Source: Turneriella parva DSM 21527
GTDB lineage: Bacteria; Spirochaetota; Leptospiria; Turneriellales; Turneriellaceae
Length of the DNA stretch: 64,000 nt
Direction of reading: 5' to 3'
Assembly: GCF_000266885.1 (NCBI RefSeq)
Contig: NC_018020.1
Location: 3,844,001 to 3,908,000 of the forward strand
Positions 25,208 to 33,900 of this stretch are shown piece by piece. How positions within the stretch are numbered: position 1 is the stretch's first letter; the number at the start of each line of letters is the position of its first letter. The notes under the pieces were generated by a model, which saw only the letters and a list, made by a program, of their open reading frames with translations, was not told the DNA's origin and searched no databases. A program made the translations under genes and the position numbers.

Positions 25208-26659
25208 TCAGAAGAGCGGGTGCGCGGAGAGTGAAAGCGATTTGGGCGCTGAATATGTCTGTGCTCCGCTGAACGCGAACCTGCCCGCATGCGCCGGCTT
25301 ATCTTGCCAGCGCAGCACAAAGTTCTGCGAATGGCTGGCAACGGCAAAGCCACGAAGATTGTGCGCCTGACTCGGGTCGGCGATCGCGAGCCAATGCAGT
25401 TCGCGCGGCTCGAGGTGCGCGGCGAGTGCCACATCTGCGAGCATTGTGATGCCGAGTCGCGCCGGCGTCGCGTATTGATTGAGATACGTGTTGGTTGCGA
25501 TGCCAGCCGCATCGCCCGAAACGAGCGCGAGTGGGTTACCGGGTGAACCATAGAAGCGCAGATCGGTCACAGTGCTGCCGCTGAATGCCAAACGCTCGCG
25601 GTTTGAAACACCACCAAATGACGCATAGCTGTCGACGAGGCCGCCATTCACGTCGATTACTCCCTCGCTGAAACGCAAGACATCGCTTGTCGCTTCATTA
25701 CCACCGAGGCCGTCGCGCGCGGTATCGGTACCCGAGTACTCTGCGGCGATGTGGCGAAACTTGACGCACTTATTGCCGGTGCAGGGTTCTGCCACGACGG
25801 CGTTGCCGTGCACGAGCACACTCTCACCCGTGAAATAATTCACCGACGAGGTATACCTTACCCCTGCTTCGCGTGAAGAGAATTCATAGGTTCTGCGCAG
25901 GTTAATCTGAAAACCGAAGAGTTCGACGTTGGTGCGAAAATCGAGCAGCAGGTTATGCCGCTGCCGGTTCCACATGATAATCACGTCACCGGCATTGTCG
26001 CGCGTCTGAGCGACCCCACCCGAGGTGCCGATCACGCGGGTGCGAATGCGCGCGCGGTAGTCATAGGGTTCGATGCAGGTCTCTTCATAGGTTTCGATCA
26101 CAAACGGAATTTTCGCGCCATTGCGAATCGCGTAACCGTTGTATTCGAAATAATTTTCAAGCCCCGTATACTTATAGAATTCGAAGAGTTGCTGCACCCG
26201 GCGCATAACGGGCTCTGACACCGTTATGGTGAATTCACGCCCTGCCAGGTCGCAGCCCTCAAGCCTGTTGCGGCAGAACGCGCGAATATCGGGCAGAGCC
26301 AGATCGAGAAAGAGTGCGCGCAGTTCGAGCTGCACCTGCGTGAACTGTATACCGCAGAGGCGACGCGTATGCGCGTCGAGCGACGTTGCACCCGGTGCAT
26401 AGTCCATATAGCAGCGGCCCAGGTCGATCGTGCCGTCGGTTGTGCCGGTCAGCACGGGCAAAGGCAGTGAAAAATCTTGTGGCAGGTGCTGGTTTGTGTA
26501 AACTTCGCCCGGCCCCACGTACGCTGCGCCGCCGCCACCTGTTGCGACGCCGGCGTCGCGGATTTCTATATCCGCCGCTTTATCGATTGCACCCTTGCCG
26601 TTGACGCAGCCTGTGCTCAAAATCGCGACCAGGCCGACCACCACCCACAAAGCCTTCAT
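25208..26659 (-). CDS. Large lipoprotein of unknown function
   Basis: A 483-residue exported lipoprotein with signal peptide MKALWVVVGLVAILSTGC and lipidated C18. A Gly-rich stretch (VATGGGGAAYVG) follows the anchor, then a long beta-rich body with several cysteine pairs (LGRCYMDY, CRNRLEGCDL, EPCTGNKCV) that could form disulfides. I recognise no domain. It is transcribed away from the dispersed repeat and the EAL gene, and ends about 100 bases before the acyl-CoA ligase gene. Confidence 0.75.
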   Translation of the reverse strand: MKALWVVVGLVAILSTGCVNGKGAIDKAADIEIRDAGVATGGGGAAYVGPGEVYTNQHLPQDFSLPLPVLTGTTDGTIDLGRCYMDYAPGATSLDAHTRRLCGIQFTQVQLELRALFLDLALPDIRAFCRNRLEGCDLAGREFTITVSEPVMRRVQQLFEFYKYTGLENYFEYNGYAIRNGAKIPFVIETYEETCIEPYDYRARIRTRVIGTSGGVAQTRDNAGDVIIMWNRQRHNLLLDFRTNVELFGFQINLRRTYEFSSREAGVRYTSSVNYFTGESVLVHGNAVVAEPCTGNKCVKFRHIAAEYSGTDTARDGLGGNEATSDVLRFSEGVIDVNGGLVDSYASFGGVSNRERLAFSGSTVTDLRFYGSPGNPLALVSGDAAGIATNTYLNQYATPARLGITMLADVALAAHLEPRELHWLAIADPSQAHNLRGFAVASHSQNFVLRWQDKPAHAGRFAFSGAQTYSAPKSLSLSAHPLF

Positions 26660-26703
26660 GAGTTAATCTGACGGGGCAGACTCAGATTTTCCAGCATTTT
26701 TTT

Positions 26704-26901
26704 GAATATGGCGACCTGCCGCGCAGCCCCGATAGGGGCTAGTCGGCAGGTCGCAAAACGACGAATTTCAGAAAAAGTTCCGCGATTTTCGAAGCGTAAA
26801 TCGCTCTATGAACGGGCTTAGGCCCGCTTTTCCCGAATTTCGTCGTTTTGCTTGGGCTCTAAAATTTCGAATATCGCGACCTACCGCGCAGCCCCGATAG
26901 G
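26704..26901 (+). repeat. Dispersed hairpin-rich intergenic repeat, copy 2, with 33-bp flanking direct repeat
   Basis: Core structure matches copy 1. Arms are GGTCGCAAAACGACGAATTTC (26749-26769) and GAATTTCGTCGTTTTGC (26835-26851), with an inner GCGATTTTCG/CGTAAATCGC hairpin and an ACGGGC-TTAG-GCCCGC stem with TTTT. At the left, GCGACCTGCCG (26711-26721) pairs with CGGCAGGTCGC (26743-26753). The 33 bases starting GAATATGGCGACCTGCCG at 26704 recur at 26869-26901 with two changes. It fills most of the 304-base gap between divergent genes, so here it is not downstream of any gene. Confidence 0.8.
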
Positions 26902-26963
26902 ATAAAAAACCAAGTTCGCCTTGACGCATGAAATTCAGATTCTGATTTGCTTCCCTCGATAGC

Positions 26964-27728
26964 ATGAAAGAAGCATTCACGAAACTGGCCTGCCGCGAAT
27001 GCCTCAATGGCGCGGGGCTCGACTTCGAATTCAAGATGGCATTTCAGCCCGTGATCGATGCCGAGACGCGCACAATCTATTCGCATGAGGCACTGGTGCG
27101 CGGCCCGAACGGTGAGGGTGCCGCAACGGTGCTCGCACGGGTCAACGAAGAGAACCGCTATCGCTTCGACCAAAGCTGCCGCGTGAAGGCAATCGAAGCG
27201 GCTTCTCGCCTTGGCCTTGACACCTACCTCAATATCAATTTTATTCCCGGCGCGATCTATAACCCTCTGACCTGCATTCGCACGACGCTCGAAGCCGCTG
27301 AGGAGTTCTCATTCGACCAAAGCAAAATTATCTTTGAGGTCACTGAAGGCGAACGTGTCACCGACCATGCGCATCTGAAATCAATATTCGCGGAATACAA
27401 AAAGCAGGGCTTTCAGACAGCTATCGACGACTTCGGCGCCGGGTACTCGGGGCTGAATCTTTTGGCGGAATTTCAACCTGACGTCATAAAACTCGACATG
27501 GCACTCATTCGCAACATCGACGCAGACCGTGTGCGCAGCATTATCGTCGATGCGATCTGCCGTGTCTGTGAAGAACTCGGCATACGCGTGGTCGCCGAAG
27601 GCATCGAAACACGGGCCGAATTCGATCATTTACGCCAAAAAGGACTGCGCTATTTTCAGGGGTATTATTTCGCCAAGCCGGTTTTTGATGGTCTTGTGCG
27701 CGACATACCGGCGCTGAAGGTCATATAA
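26964..27728 (+). CDS. Stand-alone EAL-domain c-di-GMP phosphodiesterase
   Basis: A 254-residue protein consisting of one EAL domain that should hydrolyse c-di-GMP to pGpG. The catalytic set is complete: EALVRG (about 43-48), N in LNINF, E in FEVTEGE, DD in IDDFGAGYSGL (loop 6), K in VIKLDMAL, E in VVAEGIET and Q in YFQGYYFAKP. A short N-terminal extension with two cysteines (CRECLNGAG) precedes it. No sensor domain is attached, so it is probably controlled by a partner or expression. Its sequence (PVIDAETRTIYSHEALVRGPNG) is closest to EAL domains found with BLUF sensors, as in YcgF/BlrP1-type proteins. Confidence 0.9.
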   Translation: MKEAFTKLACRECLNGAGLDFEFKMAFQPVIDAETRTIYSHEALVRGPNGEGAATVLARVNEENRYRFDQSCRVKAIEAASRLGLDTYLNINFIPGAIYNPLTCIRTTLEAAEEFSFDQSKIIFEVTEGERVTDHAHLKSIFAEYKKQGFQTAIDDFGAGYSGLNLLAEFQPDVIKLDMALIRNIDADRVRSIIVDAICRVCEELGIRVVAEGIETRAEFDHLRQKGLRYFQGYYFAKPVFDGLVRDIPALKVI

Positions 27729-27815
27729 TTCGAATCTGCCGGCTGCCGCAAAGCCAAAGCGGCTCAAAACGGCGAATCACTTTACGCCGCCCGCAAATAA
27801 CGGTTTCAGGCCCAA

Positions 27816-28769
27816 GTGGCTGTGGCTCCGAAAAATAAGACGAAGAAGCGAACGCGGCTTGCCGAGATGGGGCCTGAAATTGAGATTCGCAACGAAGAGC
27901 CTGTCGTCGACAAGACCCTGGCCAAGAACCCCTACACCGAATCGAGCATACAGTGGTACCTCGAAGAAATCAATAAAATACCGCTGCTGACGCGCGAAGA
28001 AGAAGACCGGTTGGCGCGCGGCGCGATTGCAGGCGATGCCAAATCGAAAGAGCGTCTTATCACTGCGAACCTGCGCTTCGTGGTGCAGGTCGCGAAGAAA
28101 TACCAGAAATTCGGCATCAGCCTGCTTGACCTGATCAATGAAGGTAACCTCGGCCTCATCAAAGCGGCTGAGCGCTTCGACCCCGACATGGGGTACCACT
28201 TTATCAGCTACGCCGTCTGGTGGATTCGCCAGGCGATTATTCTCGCGATTAACCAGAAGGCCGCGATGATACGCCTGCCGATGAACCGCACGATCGATGT
28301 GGCGCGCATCGACTCGATTCAAAAAGAACTCGAGAATGAACTCGGCGAAGAGCCGACGCTGACGCAGATTGCCGACCGGCTCGATATGCCAGAGGCAGAA
28401 GTGCGGTGGCTGAAGCAAATTTCGTCAGACTATGTCTCGCTCGACATGCCGGCCAACGCCGACTCTGAAAACACTCAGATATCGCAGGTTCGCGACGACA
28501 AATATATTTCGCCCGAAGACCAGGTGATGCAGGGCGCGCTGCACGATTCGCTGCACCAGATCTTGAATGAGTTAACGGCGAGCGAGCGTGAAATCATCGA
28601 GCACCGCTATGGCCTCAACGGCAAGAAGACGCTGTCGCTCACGCAGGCCGGCAAAAAATTCAATCTTTCAAAAGAGCGTGTACGGCAGATTGAAAAGCTC
28701 ACGCTGCTAAAGCTGCAAAAGTATGGCAAGCAGCGCCATCTCGAAGACTTTCTCGACAAAGAAGACTAA
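27816..28769 (+). CDS. RNA polymerase sigma-70 family factor (RpoD/RpoS-like, short form)
   Basis: A 317-residue sigma factor beginning with GTG at 27816. Region 1.2 (ESSIQWYLEEINKIPLLT), region 2 (NLRFVVQVAKKYQK... LLDLINEGNLGLIKAAERFDP), the -10-melting YHFISYAVWWIRQAI, region 3 and region 4.2 with SLTQAGKKFNLSKERVRQIEK are all intact. It lacks the long region 1.1 and the non-conserved insert of RpoD, so it is a group 2 (RpoS-like) or short primary-like factor. It is followed after three bases by a membrane gene and then topA, an unusual operon. Confidence 0.92.
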   Translation: MAVAPKNKTKKRTRLAEMGPEIEIRNEEPVVDKTLAKNPYTESSIQWYLEEINKIPLLTREEEDRLARGAIAGDAKSKERLITANLRFVVQVAKKYQKFGISLLDLINEGNLGLIKAAERFDPDMGYHFISYAVWWIRQAIILAINQKAAMIRLPMNRTIDVARIDSIQKELENELGEEPTLTQIADRLDMPEAEVRWLKQISSDYVSLDMPANADSENTQISQVRDDKYISPEDQVMQGALHDSLHQILNELTASEREIIEHRYGLNGKKTLSLTQAGKKFNLSKERVRQIEKLTLLKLQKYGKQRHLEDFLDKED

Positions 28770-28772
28770 CCC

Positions 28773-29717
28773 ATGCCTGCCCGGCGCGTGCGCTATTCAA
28801 CGCTGCTGTGGCCTGCGCTCTATTCTCCCGCAAAAATTCTGGCGCTTTGCCTCGCGGCAATGCTCGCAGCACTGGCGCTCACCTATGCTGCGCATTCGCT
28901 GACGCAGCCTGATCAGGCACTCTATACCCGTGCCTCTGAACGCGCCCGCGCGGCGCTGCAGATGAAACTCGCCGGCGTCGACAGCTGGCGCTGGCAGCAG
29001 AATTTTGCCTGCCTGCAGATGCCCGACGATTGCCTCAAGATATTGCTGCGCTTCAACCAAAGCGAGGTTAAGCCAGCACAGCATCGCCTGATGCTTGAAG
29101 CGCCGAAGCCCTGCGCAATTTGCCATCTGGCCGAACTCAGCCATAAAGCTGAGGTTGTTGCTGTTTTTCCCGAATTGCCGGCGCGTGAGGCCGTGTGGTG
29201 GCCCGCGATCACCACCTTCATTCTCAGCTGCGCCTGCCTCTTATTCTGCGGGCTGCGCTTTGCTGCGGCACGCCGGCAAGGCCAGAATGCCGGTAGTTGT
29301 GTCGCAGCGCTGAAACTTTTGCCGGGGGCGCCTGTTGAGGCCAGAAAATGGCTAAAAAAACAGCTGCGCTCGCTGCTCAGCGCAAGCTACGTCGAACGCG
29401 AAGAGTTGCGTTTGAGGTGGATCTCCCCCCCTGAGAAATTTGCGCTCTGGCTCGAATCTGAGCGGCAGGCACTAACGAAATTTGCCGCCCATTTGCGCCT
29501 GGTGGCAGTGCACGGCAGTGCCAGTGAGGCAGCAGCCATACCCATCGAAATGCTGCGTATTGTGTACCGTTTTCTGACCTTGCCCTCGGCTGCGCCGCGA
29601 CTCATCGACGAGAAACTTTTTACCAATAAAGAAGAAAAAATAATTAATATGCGACGGCTTGTCGCAAAAAACAAATCGGGCGCCTCGCTACGTTTTGTAG
29701 TCTGGGAGAGCGATTAG
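28773..29717 (+). CDS. Membrane protein with periplasmic CxxCH motif
   Basis: A 314-residue protein with hydrophobic segments at about 22-42 and 141-163. Between them is a ~95-residue loop, likely periplasmic, that contains PCAICHLAEL, a classic single c-type heme attachment motif (CxxCH), and two further cysteines (FACLQMPDDC). The C-terminal ~150 residues are cytoplasmic, basic and without a recognised fold. If heme is bound, this would be a redox or gas sensor. The gene sits three bases after a sigma factor and directly before topA (TAG ATG), so co-expression is likely. Confidence 0.7.
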   Translation: MPARRVRYSTLLWPALYSPAKILALCLAAMLAALALTYAAHSLTQPDQALYTRASERARAALQMKLAGVDSWRWQQNFACLQMPDDCLKILLRFNQSEVKPAQHRLMLEAPKPCAICHLAELSHKAEVVAVFPELPAREAVWWPAITTFILSCACLLFCGLRFAAARRQGQNAGSCVAALKLLPGAPVEARKWLKKQLRSLLSASYVEREELRLRWISPPEKFALWLESERQALTKFAAHLRLVAVHGSASEAAAIPIEMLRIVYRFLTLPSAAPRLIDEKLFTNKEEKIINMRRLVAKNKSGASLRFVVWESD

Positions 29718-31982
29718 ATGTCTGAAGAGAAAAAAACTCCGGTGAAGAAGAAAAAACCTGCGAAGGCGGCAAAACCTGCGCTGGTGATTGTCGAGTCTCC
29801 CGCAAAGACCAAATCGATCGGCAAATTTCTCGGCAGCAAATACCGCGTCGAATCGTCGAAGGGCCATCTAATCGACCTGCCCCGGTCGAGCATGGGCATC
29901 AATATCCAGAACAACTTTGAGCCGCTTTACATAACCATTCGCGGCAAGGGCAAGACTCTCGGTGAGCTGCGTAAGGCGGCAAAAAATTCTTCGCAGGTGT
30001 TACTGGCAACCGACCCCGACCGCGAGGGCGAAGCGATCAGCTGGCACCTGGGGCGCGCACTCTCTGAGGTGAACCCCAAAATTAGCCGCATCGAATTCAA
30101 TGAAATCACGAAAGATGCAGTGCTGAAAGCCGTTGAGCACCCGCGCGACATCGACATGCTGCGCGTCGACTCGCAGCAGGCTCGCCGCGTGCTCGATCGC
30201 CTGGTCGGTTACGAAATCTCACCGGTTCTGCAGAAGAAGTTTGGCTCGCGCCGTTTTTCTGCGGGCCGCGTTCAGTCTGCCGCGCTGAAAATTCTCTGCG
30301 ACCGCGAGATTGAAATCGAAAGCTTCATCGCCGAAGAGTTCTGGGAATTCGACGCGCATTTTTCAGGGACGAACAGCAAGCCCAAAGACAAAGAGACTCT
30401 GTTTCGCCTTGCTCAGGTCGATGGCAAAAAGGTAGCGGTCACCAACAAAGCCGATGCAGACGCGCTGGCAGCGCGCGCCGAAGCAGCTGAGTTTAAGCTC
30501 GCCTCGCGCAAAACATCCGAACGGCGCATCAAGCCCCTCGCACCGTATATCACGAGCCGTCTGCAGCAAGACGCATCAACCCGACTCGGATTTCGTGCGC
30601 AAAAAACCATGTCGATCGCGCAATCTCTCTATGAAGGGGTCGAGCTCGGCAAAGAAGGTTCGCAGGGTTTAATTACCTACATGCGTACCGACTCGACGCG
30701 CATTTCGGCAACGGGTCTTGAGCAGGCGCGCACCTATATTGGTCAGGCATTCGATGCCGCGTACCTGCCCGAGGCGCCGGTACAGTACAGCAAGAAAGCG
30801 GAGAACACGCAAGATGCGCACGAAGCGATCAGGCCGACCGACGTGAGCCGCACGCCCGAAAGCGTCGAGAAATACCTCGACCGCGACCAGTACCGCCTCT
30901 ACGCGCTCATCTGGCGCCGGTTCGTTGCGTCGCAGATGACTTCGGGCGTGGATGAGCTGGTTACTCTTGAAGTACACGGAGGTACAAAGTCGACGCCGGG
31001 CACGAGGCCCTCTGAGGCGACGACTGAATTACACGGAGGTACAAAGTCGGCGCCGGGCAATTCAGATGACTCCCTGGTTTTCCGTTATTCAAGCTCGCGC
31101 CAGGTTTTCCCCGGTTTTCGTGCGATCTACCCGCTCGGCGAAGAGAAGGTAGGCTATGTTCCCACATTCGCCGAAGGCGAAGCATTGAAGCTCGTCGACC
31201 TCATCAAACAACAGAAATTCACGCAGCCCCCGCCGCGTTATACTGAAGCCTCGCTCATCAAGGCGATGGAAGAATCGGGTATTGGCCGGCCCGCAACCTA
31301 TGTGCCGACCATAGGCACACTCGACAAGCGCGCATATATCGAACGCAAAGGCCGCCAGCTAATACCCACGAAGCTAGGGCGCGTGGTGAATGACATTATG
31401 GCGGCGCATTTTCCCGAAATTGTCGATCTGAAATTCACTGCCAATATGGAAGAGAAGCTCGACAGCATCGCAGCCGGAGAGAACGACTGGCGCCATATGC
31501 TCGGTGACTTCTACCCGAATTTTCACACTACCGTCGAACGCGCGGGTGACGAAATAGCCGACCAGACGCATTTGGTTAGAATTCCGCTCGATCGCGATTG
31601 CCCAAAATGCGGCAACAAGCTGATGCAGAAGCTCGGCAAAAACGGCTATTTTATCGGCTGCAGCAATTTTCAGGGCGGCTGCCGTTTTTCAGAGAGTATT
31701 CCGCTGGGCACCTGCCCCGTCTGCGGCGGCAGCGTTGTTAAGAAGAAGGGCAAAAAGGGCCGGGGTTTCTTCGGGTGCGCAAACTATGCCACGACCGGCT
31801 GCGAATTTACAATGCTTGAGACCCCTGCGAAACGCACCTGCCCCAAATGCGACTCGATCATGGGCCAAAAGGTGCGCAAAACAGGCATAACGCTCACCTG
31901 CCAGAATCCGGAATGTAAACACGTCATCGAAGAGACGGCCGAAGACATGCCGGCAGACAACACAGGCGAAGGCGCAACCTAA
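29718..31982 (+). CDS. topA: DNA topoisomerase I (type IA)
   Basis: Relaxes negative supercoils through a 5'-phosphotyrosine. The 754-residue protein has the Toprim motif at VIVESPAKT (E26), TDPDREGEAISWHL, the catalytic tyrosine in LITYMRTDSTR (about Y321), and three C-terminal four-cysteine zinc ribbons (CPKCGNK, CPVCGGS, CPKCDSI). Residues about 417-450 carry an insertion in which HGGTKSxPG occurs twice, coded by a 30-base direct repeat (30973-31002 and 31030-31059). The gene starts immediately after its upstream neighbour's stop codon. The end overlaps the convergent TetR gene by four bases. Confidence 0.97.
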   Translation: MSEEKKTPVKKKKPAKAAKPALVIVESPAKTKSIGKFLGSKYRVESSKGHLIDLPRSSMGINIQNNFEPLYITIRGKGKTLGELRKAAKNSSQVLLATDPDREGEAISWHLGRALSEVNPKISRIEFNEITKDAVLKAVEHPRDIDMLRVDSQQARRVLDRLVGYEISPVLQKKFGSRRFSAGRVQSAALKILCDREIEIESFIAEEFWEFDAHFSGTNSKPKDKETLFRLAQVDGKKVAVTNKADADALAARAEAAEFKLASRKTSERRIKPLAPYITSRLQQDASTRLGFRAQKTMSIAQSLYEGVELGKEGSQGLITYMRTDSTRISATGLEQARTYIGQAFDAAYLPEAPVQYSKKAENTQDAHEAIRPTDVSRTPESVEKYLDRDQYRLYALIWRRFVASQMTSGVDELVTLEVHGGTKSTPGTRPSEATTELHGGTKSAPGNSDDSLVFRYSSSRQVFPGFRAIYPLGEEKVGYVPTFAEGEALKLVDLIKQQKFTQPPPRYTEASLIKAMEESGIGRPATYVPTIGTLDKRAYIERKGRQLIPTKLGRVVNDIMAAHFPEIVDLKFTANMEEKLDSIAAGENDWRHMLGDFYPNFHTTVERAGDEIADQTHLVRIPLDRDCPKCGNKLMQKLGKNGYFIGCSNFQGGCRFSESIPLGTCPVCGGSVVKKKGKKGRGFFGCANYATTGCEFTMLETPAKRTCPKCDSIMGQKVRKTGITLTCQNPECKHVIEETAEDMPADNTGEGAT
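30973..31059 (+). repeat. In-frame direct repeat inside topA
   Basis: The 30 bases starting TACACGGAGGTACAAAGTCG are present at 30973-31002 and 31030-31059 with one mismatch and an offset of 57 bases, a multiple of three. Both copies encode HGGTKS(T/A)PG in the same frame. They lie in a surface loop region where most topoisomerases have a shorter loop. Confidence 0.85.
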
Positions 31983-32569
31983 AGCGCGGCGTACAGCCGG
32001 CGCAGCGCCTGGTAATACGAGACGTGTAAGTTCGCAGGGCGCGTGCCGCTGTGCGAAAGTATAAAGCTGTAGAGCGTATGCACTGAAAGAGAATACTTCT
32101 CGAGCCTGCCGGTCGCCGGCGGGTTTCTCTCGAACGCCGCTTCGACAAAGCCAAAGATATCGCCGCCATAGAGCGAAGTGTACCGCGCAGCGATTTCGGG
32201 CGGCGACGAATAGACGAGCGAAAACAGCAGCGCAAAGAACTCCGGGTACTCGCGGTTAAACCACGAAACTGCGCGAAACATGTCGCGCATTTCAGCGAGC
32301 AGACTACCCTTGCGGCCGATGCGGTACCTGAGCCGCCGAATCATGTAGAGGTGCGTCGCACGCAGGCATACCCAGTACAGATTCTCTTTGCTGCCAAAGT
32401 GGTGGTAGATGCTCGGCTGCTCAAGACCTGCTTCTTGTGAAATTTCCCTCACCGATGTACCGTAGAAACCCTTGCGGGAAAATGCGACGGCTGCACCGAC
32501 CAGAATACGCTCTTTCGAATCGCGCCATGGGTAGATCTTCCATGCAGGTTTTGACGAATCGGTGCGCAT
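31979..32569 (-). CDS. TetR-family transcriptional regulator
   Basis: A 196-residue regulator (ATG 32569 preferred to an upstream GTG). The N-terminal DNA-binding domain runs RILVGAAVAFSRKGFYGTSVREISQEAGLEQPSIYHHFGSKENL, a typical TetR helix-turn-helix with the YHHFGSKE signature. The C-terminal ligand domain is not assignable. It is divergent from the SET-domain gene (32690). The intergenic region holds CAAAAA and TTTTTG arms (about 32609-32628), a possible self-operator, but weakly supported. It ends inside the topA stop codon. Confidence 0.88.
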   Translation of the reverse strand: MRTDSSKPAWKIYPWRDSKERILVGAAVAFSRKGFYGTSVREISQEAGLEQPSIYHHFGSKENLYWVCLRATHLYMIRRLRYRIGRKGSLLAEMRDMFRAVSWFNREYPEFFALLFSLVYSSPPEIAARYTSLYGGDIFGFVEAAFERNPPATGRLEKYSLSVHTLYSFILSHSGTRPANLHVSYYQALRRLYAAL

Positions 32570-32689
32570 AGAAAGCGCGGCAACTACCACAAATCACTCT
32601 CTGACTGAAAGCCAAAAACAAAATTTTTGATTGTATGTTTGATAGGTTTATGAAGGGCGGCTCACCATTTGTTTCATGTTGAGGAATAT

Positions 32690-33295
32690 ATGCCAGTAAC
32701 AGCCGCCCTCGCGGAGCCTCCTTTAGAAGTCAGGCCCACCCGCTTCGGCAAGGGCGTTTTCGCCCGCAAAACCTTCAGGCCCGGGGAAAAAATTCTGCAA
32801 TTTCGCGGCAGAATTTATACCCGGCGCGAATACCTCGGTAAAGTCAATTTTGAGAAATGCCACTACATGCAGATCAGCGACGATCTGTTTCTCGGCCCCA
32901 CAACCTCACCAGACAATTTCGTCAACCACTGCTGCGAACCCAATGCCGGCCTGAAGGTCGAGAACAACAAGGCCTTTCTTGTCGCAGTCGACACAATTTC
33001 AGCGGGAGTGGAAATTACATTCGACTATTCGACATCGATGGCCGAAGACCACTGGGAAATGGACTGCGCCTGCGGAGCGCCGACGTGCCGTGGCCGGGTT
33101 CGCGATTTCAAATATCTGGCACCACCACTGCAGCAAAAATATATCGACCTCGGTATAGCACCCGAATTTGTACTGCGTTCTGCCGGGCTTGAGAATCCGC
33201 ATGATTTGTTTCATGCGGCAGCCTATAGCGGCGGCAATCTGTCGCACAGCGGCATGGGTTCGACTACGCTCACCGCAAGCCATGCGAGTGCGTAG
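32690..33295 (+). CDS. SET-domain protein (first of a pair)
   Basis: A 201-residue protein with a SET fold, which elsewhere is a lysine methyltransferase. ATG 32690 is chosen because GAGGAA precedes it by four bases. Features: RFGKGVFARKTFRPGEKIL (SET-N), NHCCEPNAGL (the NHS-like S-adenosylmethionine/pseudoknot motif, here NHCCEPN), ITFDYSTSM, and the post-SET cysteines CACGAPTCRG. The C-terminus is Ser/Gly-rich. The substrate is unknown; ribosomal or DNA-binding proteins are possible. A second SET gene starts 19 bases downstream. Confidence 0.88.
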   Translation: MPVTAALAEPPLEVRPTRFGKGVFARKTFRPGEKILQFRGRIYTRREYLGKVNFEKCHYMQISDDLFLGPTTSPDNFVNHCCEPNAGLKVENNKAFLVAVDTISAGVEITFDYSTSMAEDHWEMDCACGAPTCRGRVRDFKYLAPPLQQKYIDLGIAPEFVLRSAGLENPHDLFHAAAYSGGNLSHSGMGSTTLTASHASA

Positions 33296-33314
33296 CGCAT
33301 TCAATCCGTGAAAT

Positions 33315-33815
33315 ATGCTCAATCCCAAGATTGAAGTTCGCGGCAGCGACATCGAAGGTCGTGGGCTGTTCGCGCGCGAGCCGATCGCTGCCGGTGAGTT
33401 TATCTGGCAGAAAGATGACGGTGAACGCGCCTACTCGCAGGCAGAGATCGATGCGATGGCACCAGAGCAGCGCAAAAATTTCTATAACTATAGCTACCAG
33501 ACCGGCCCCGATGAATTCTACGGTACACCCGAGGGTAAGGCTGGCGACGATGCCGATTACATGAACCACAGCTGCGACCCCAATACCTGGTTCGAACCCG
33601 ATAACTCGATGACGGCCCGGCGCGATATAGCCAAGGGCGAAGAAATCACCTATGACTATGCAACGAGCGAAGCACGCGCAGACTTCACGCTGCAGTGCCG
33701 CTGCGGCTCGCCGGTTTGCCGCCATACAGTACGAGGCGACGACATGCGCCGCATCGCCGAACTGCAGCAACGCTATGCCGGTCACGCGATGGCGCATACC
33801 ATCGCCATTACCTAA
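33315..33815 (+). CDS. SET-domain protein (second of a pair)
   Basis: A 166-residue single-domain SET protein. EGRGLFAREPIAAGEFI, MNHSCDPNTWF (canonical NHS..PN), ITYDYATSEA and post-SET CRCGSPVCR are all present. It is only distantly similar to its neighbour (they share the fold and motifs, not close sequence), so this is probably an old duplication or two separate recruitments. Start codon ATG 33315. A probable terminator follows at 33842. Confidence 0.9.
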   Translation: MLNPKIEVRGSDIEGRGLFAREPIAAGEFIWQKDDGERAYSQAEIDAMAPEQRKNFYNYSYQTGPDEFYGTPEGKAGDDADYMNHSCDPNTWFEPDNSMTARRDIAKGEEITYDYATSEARADFTLQCRCGSPVCRHTVRGDDMRRIAELQQRYAGHAMAHTIAIT

Positions 33816-33841
33816 GAAGGCCGCCTGCCGTCGGCAGCGTT

Positions 33842-33862
33842 CGGCAGATTGCCGGTTTTTTT
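33842..33862 (+). terminator. Rho-independent terminator after the SET gene pair
   Basis: CGGCA (33842-33846) and TGCCG (33850-33854) form a stem with a GAT loop, followed by G and seven T (33856-33862). It lies 27 bases after the second SET gene, before the DUF3556 gene on the same strand. Confidence 0.7.
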
Positions 33863-33900
33863 GCTCGACCTTGCAGTTCAGCTGGTGCACGTAGCTTTTC

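Noticed and set aside
27777-28418. 213-residue open frame on the minus strand
   Set aside because: It is antisense to the sigma factor, whose domains are unmistakable.
33590-33612. GGTTCGAACCC tRNA-like T-arm
   Set aside because: It lies inside the second SET gene and no cloverleaf can be built around it.
33842-33862. Attachment site or transposon end near the SET genes
   Set aside because: The hairpin with seven T is fully explained as a terminator; no direct repeats flank the SET pair.
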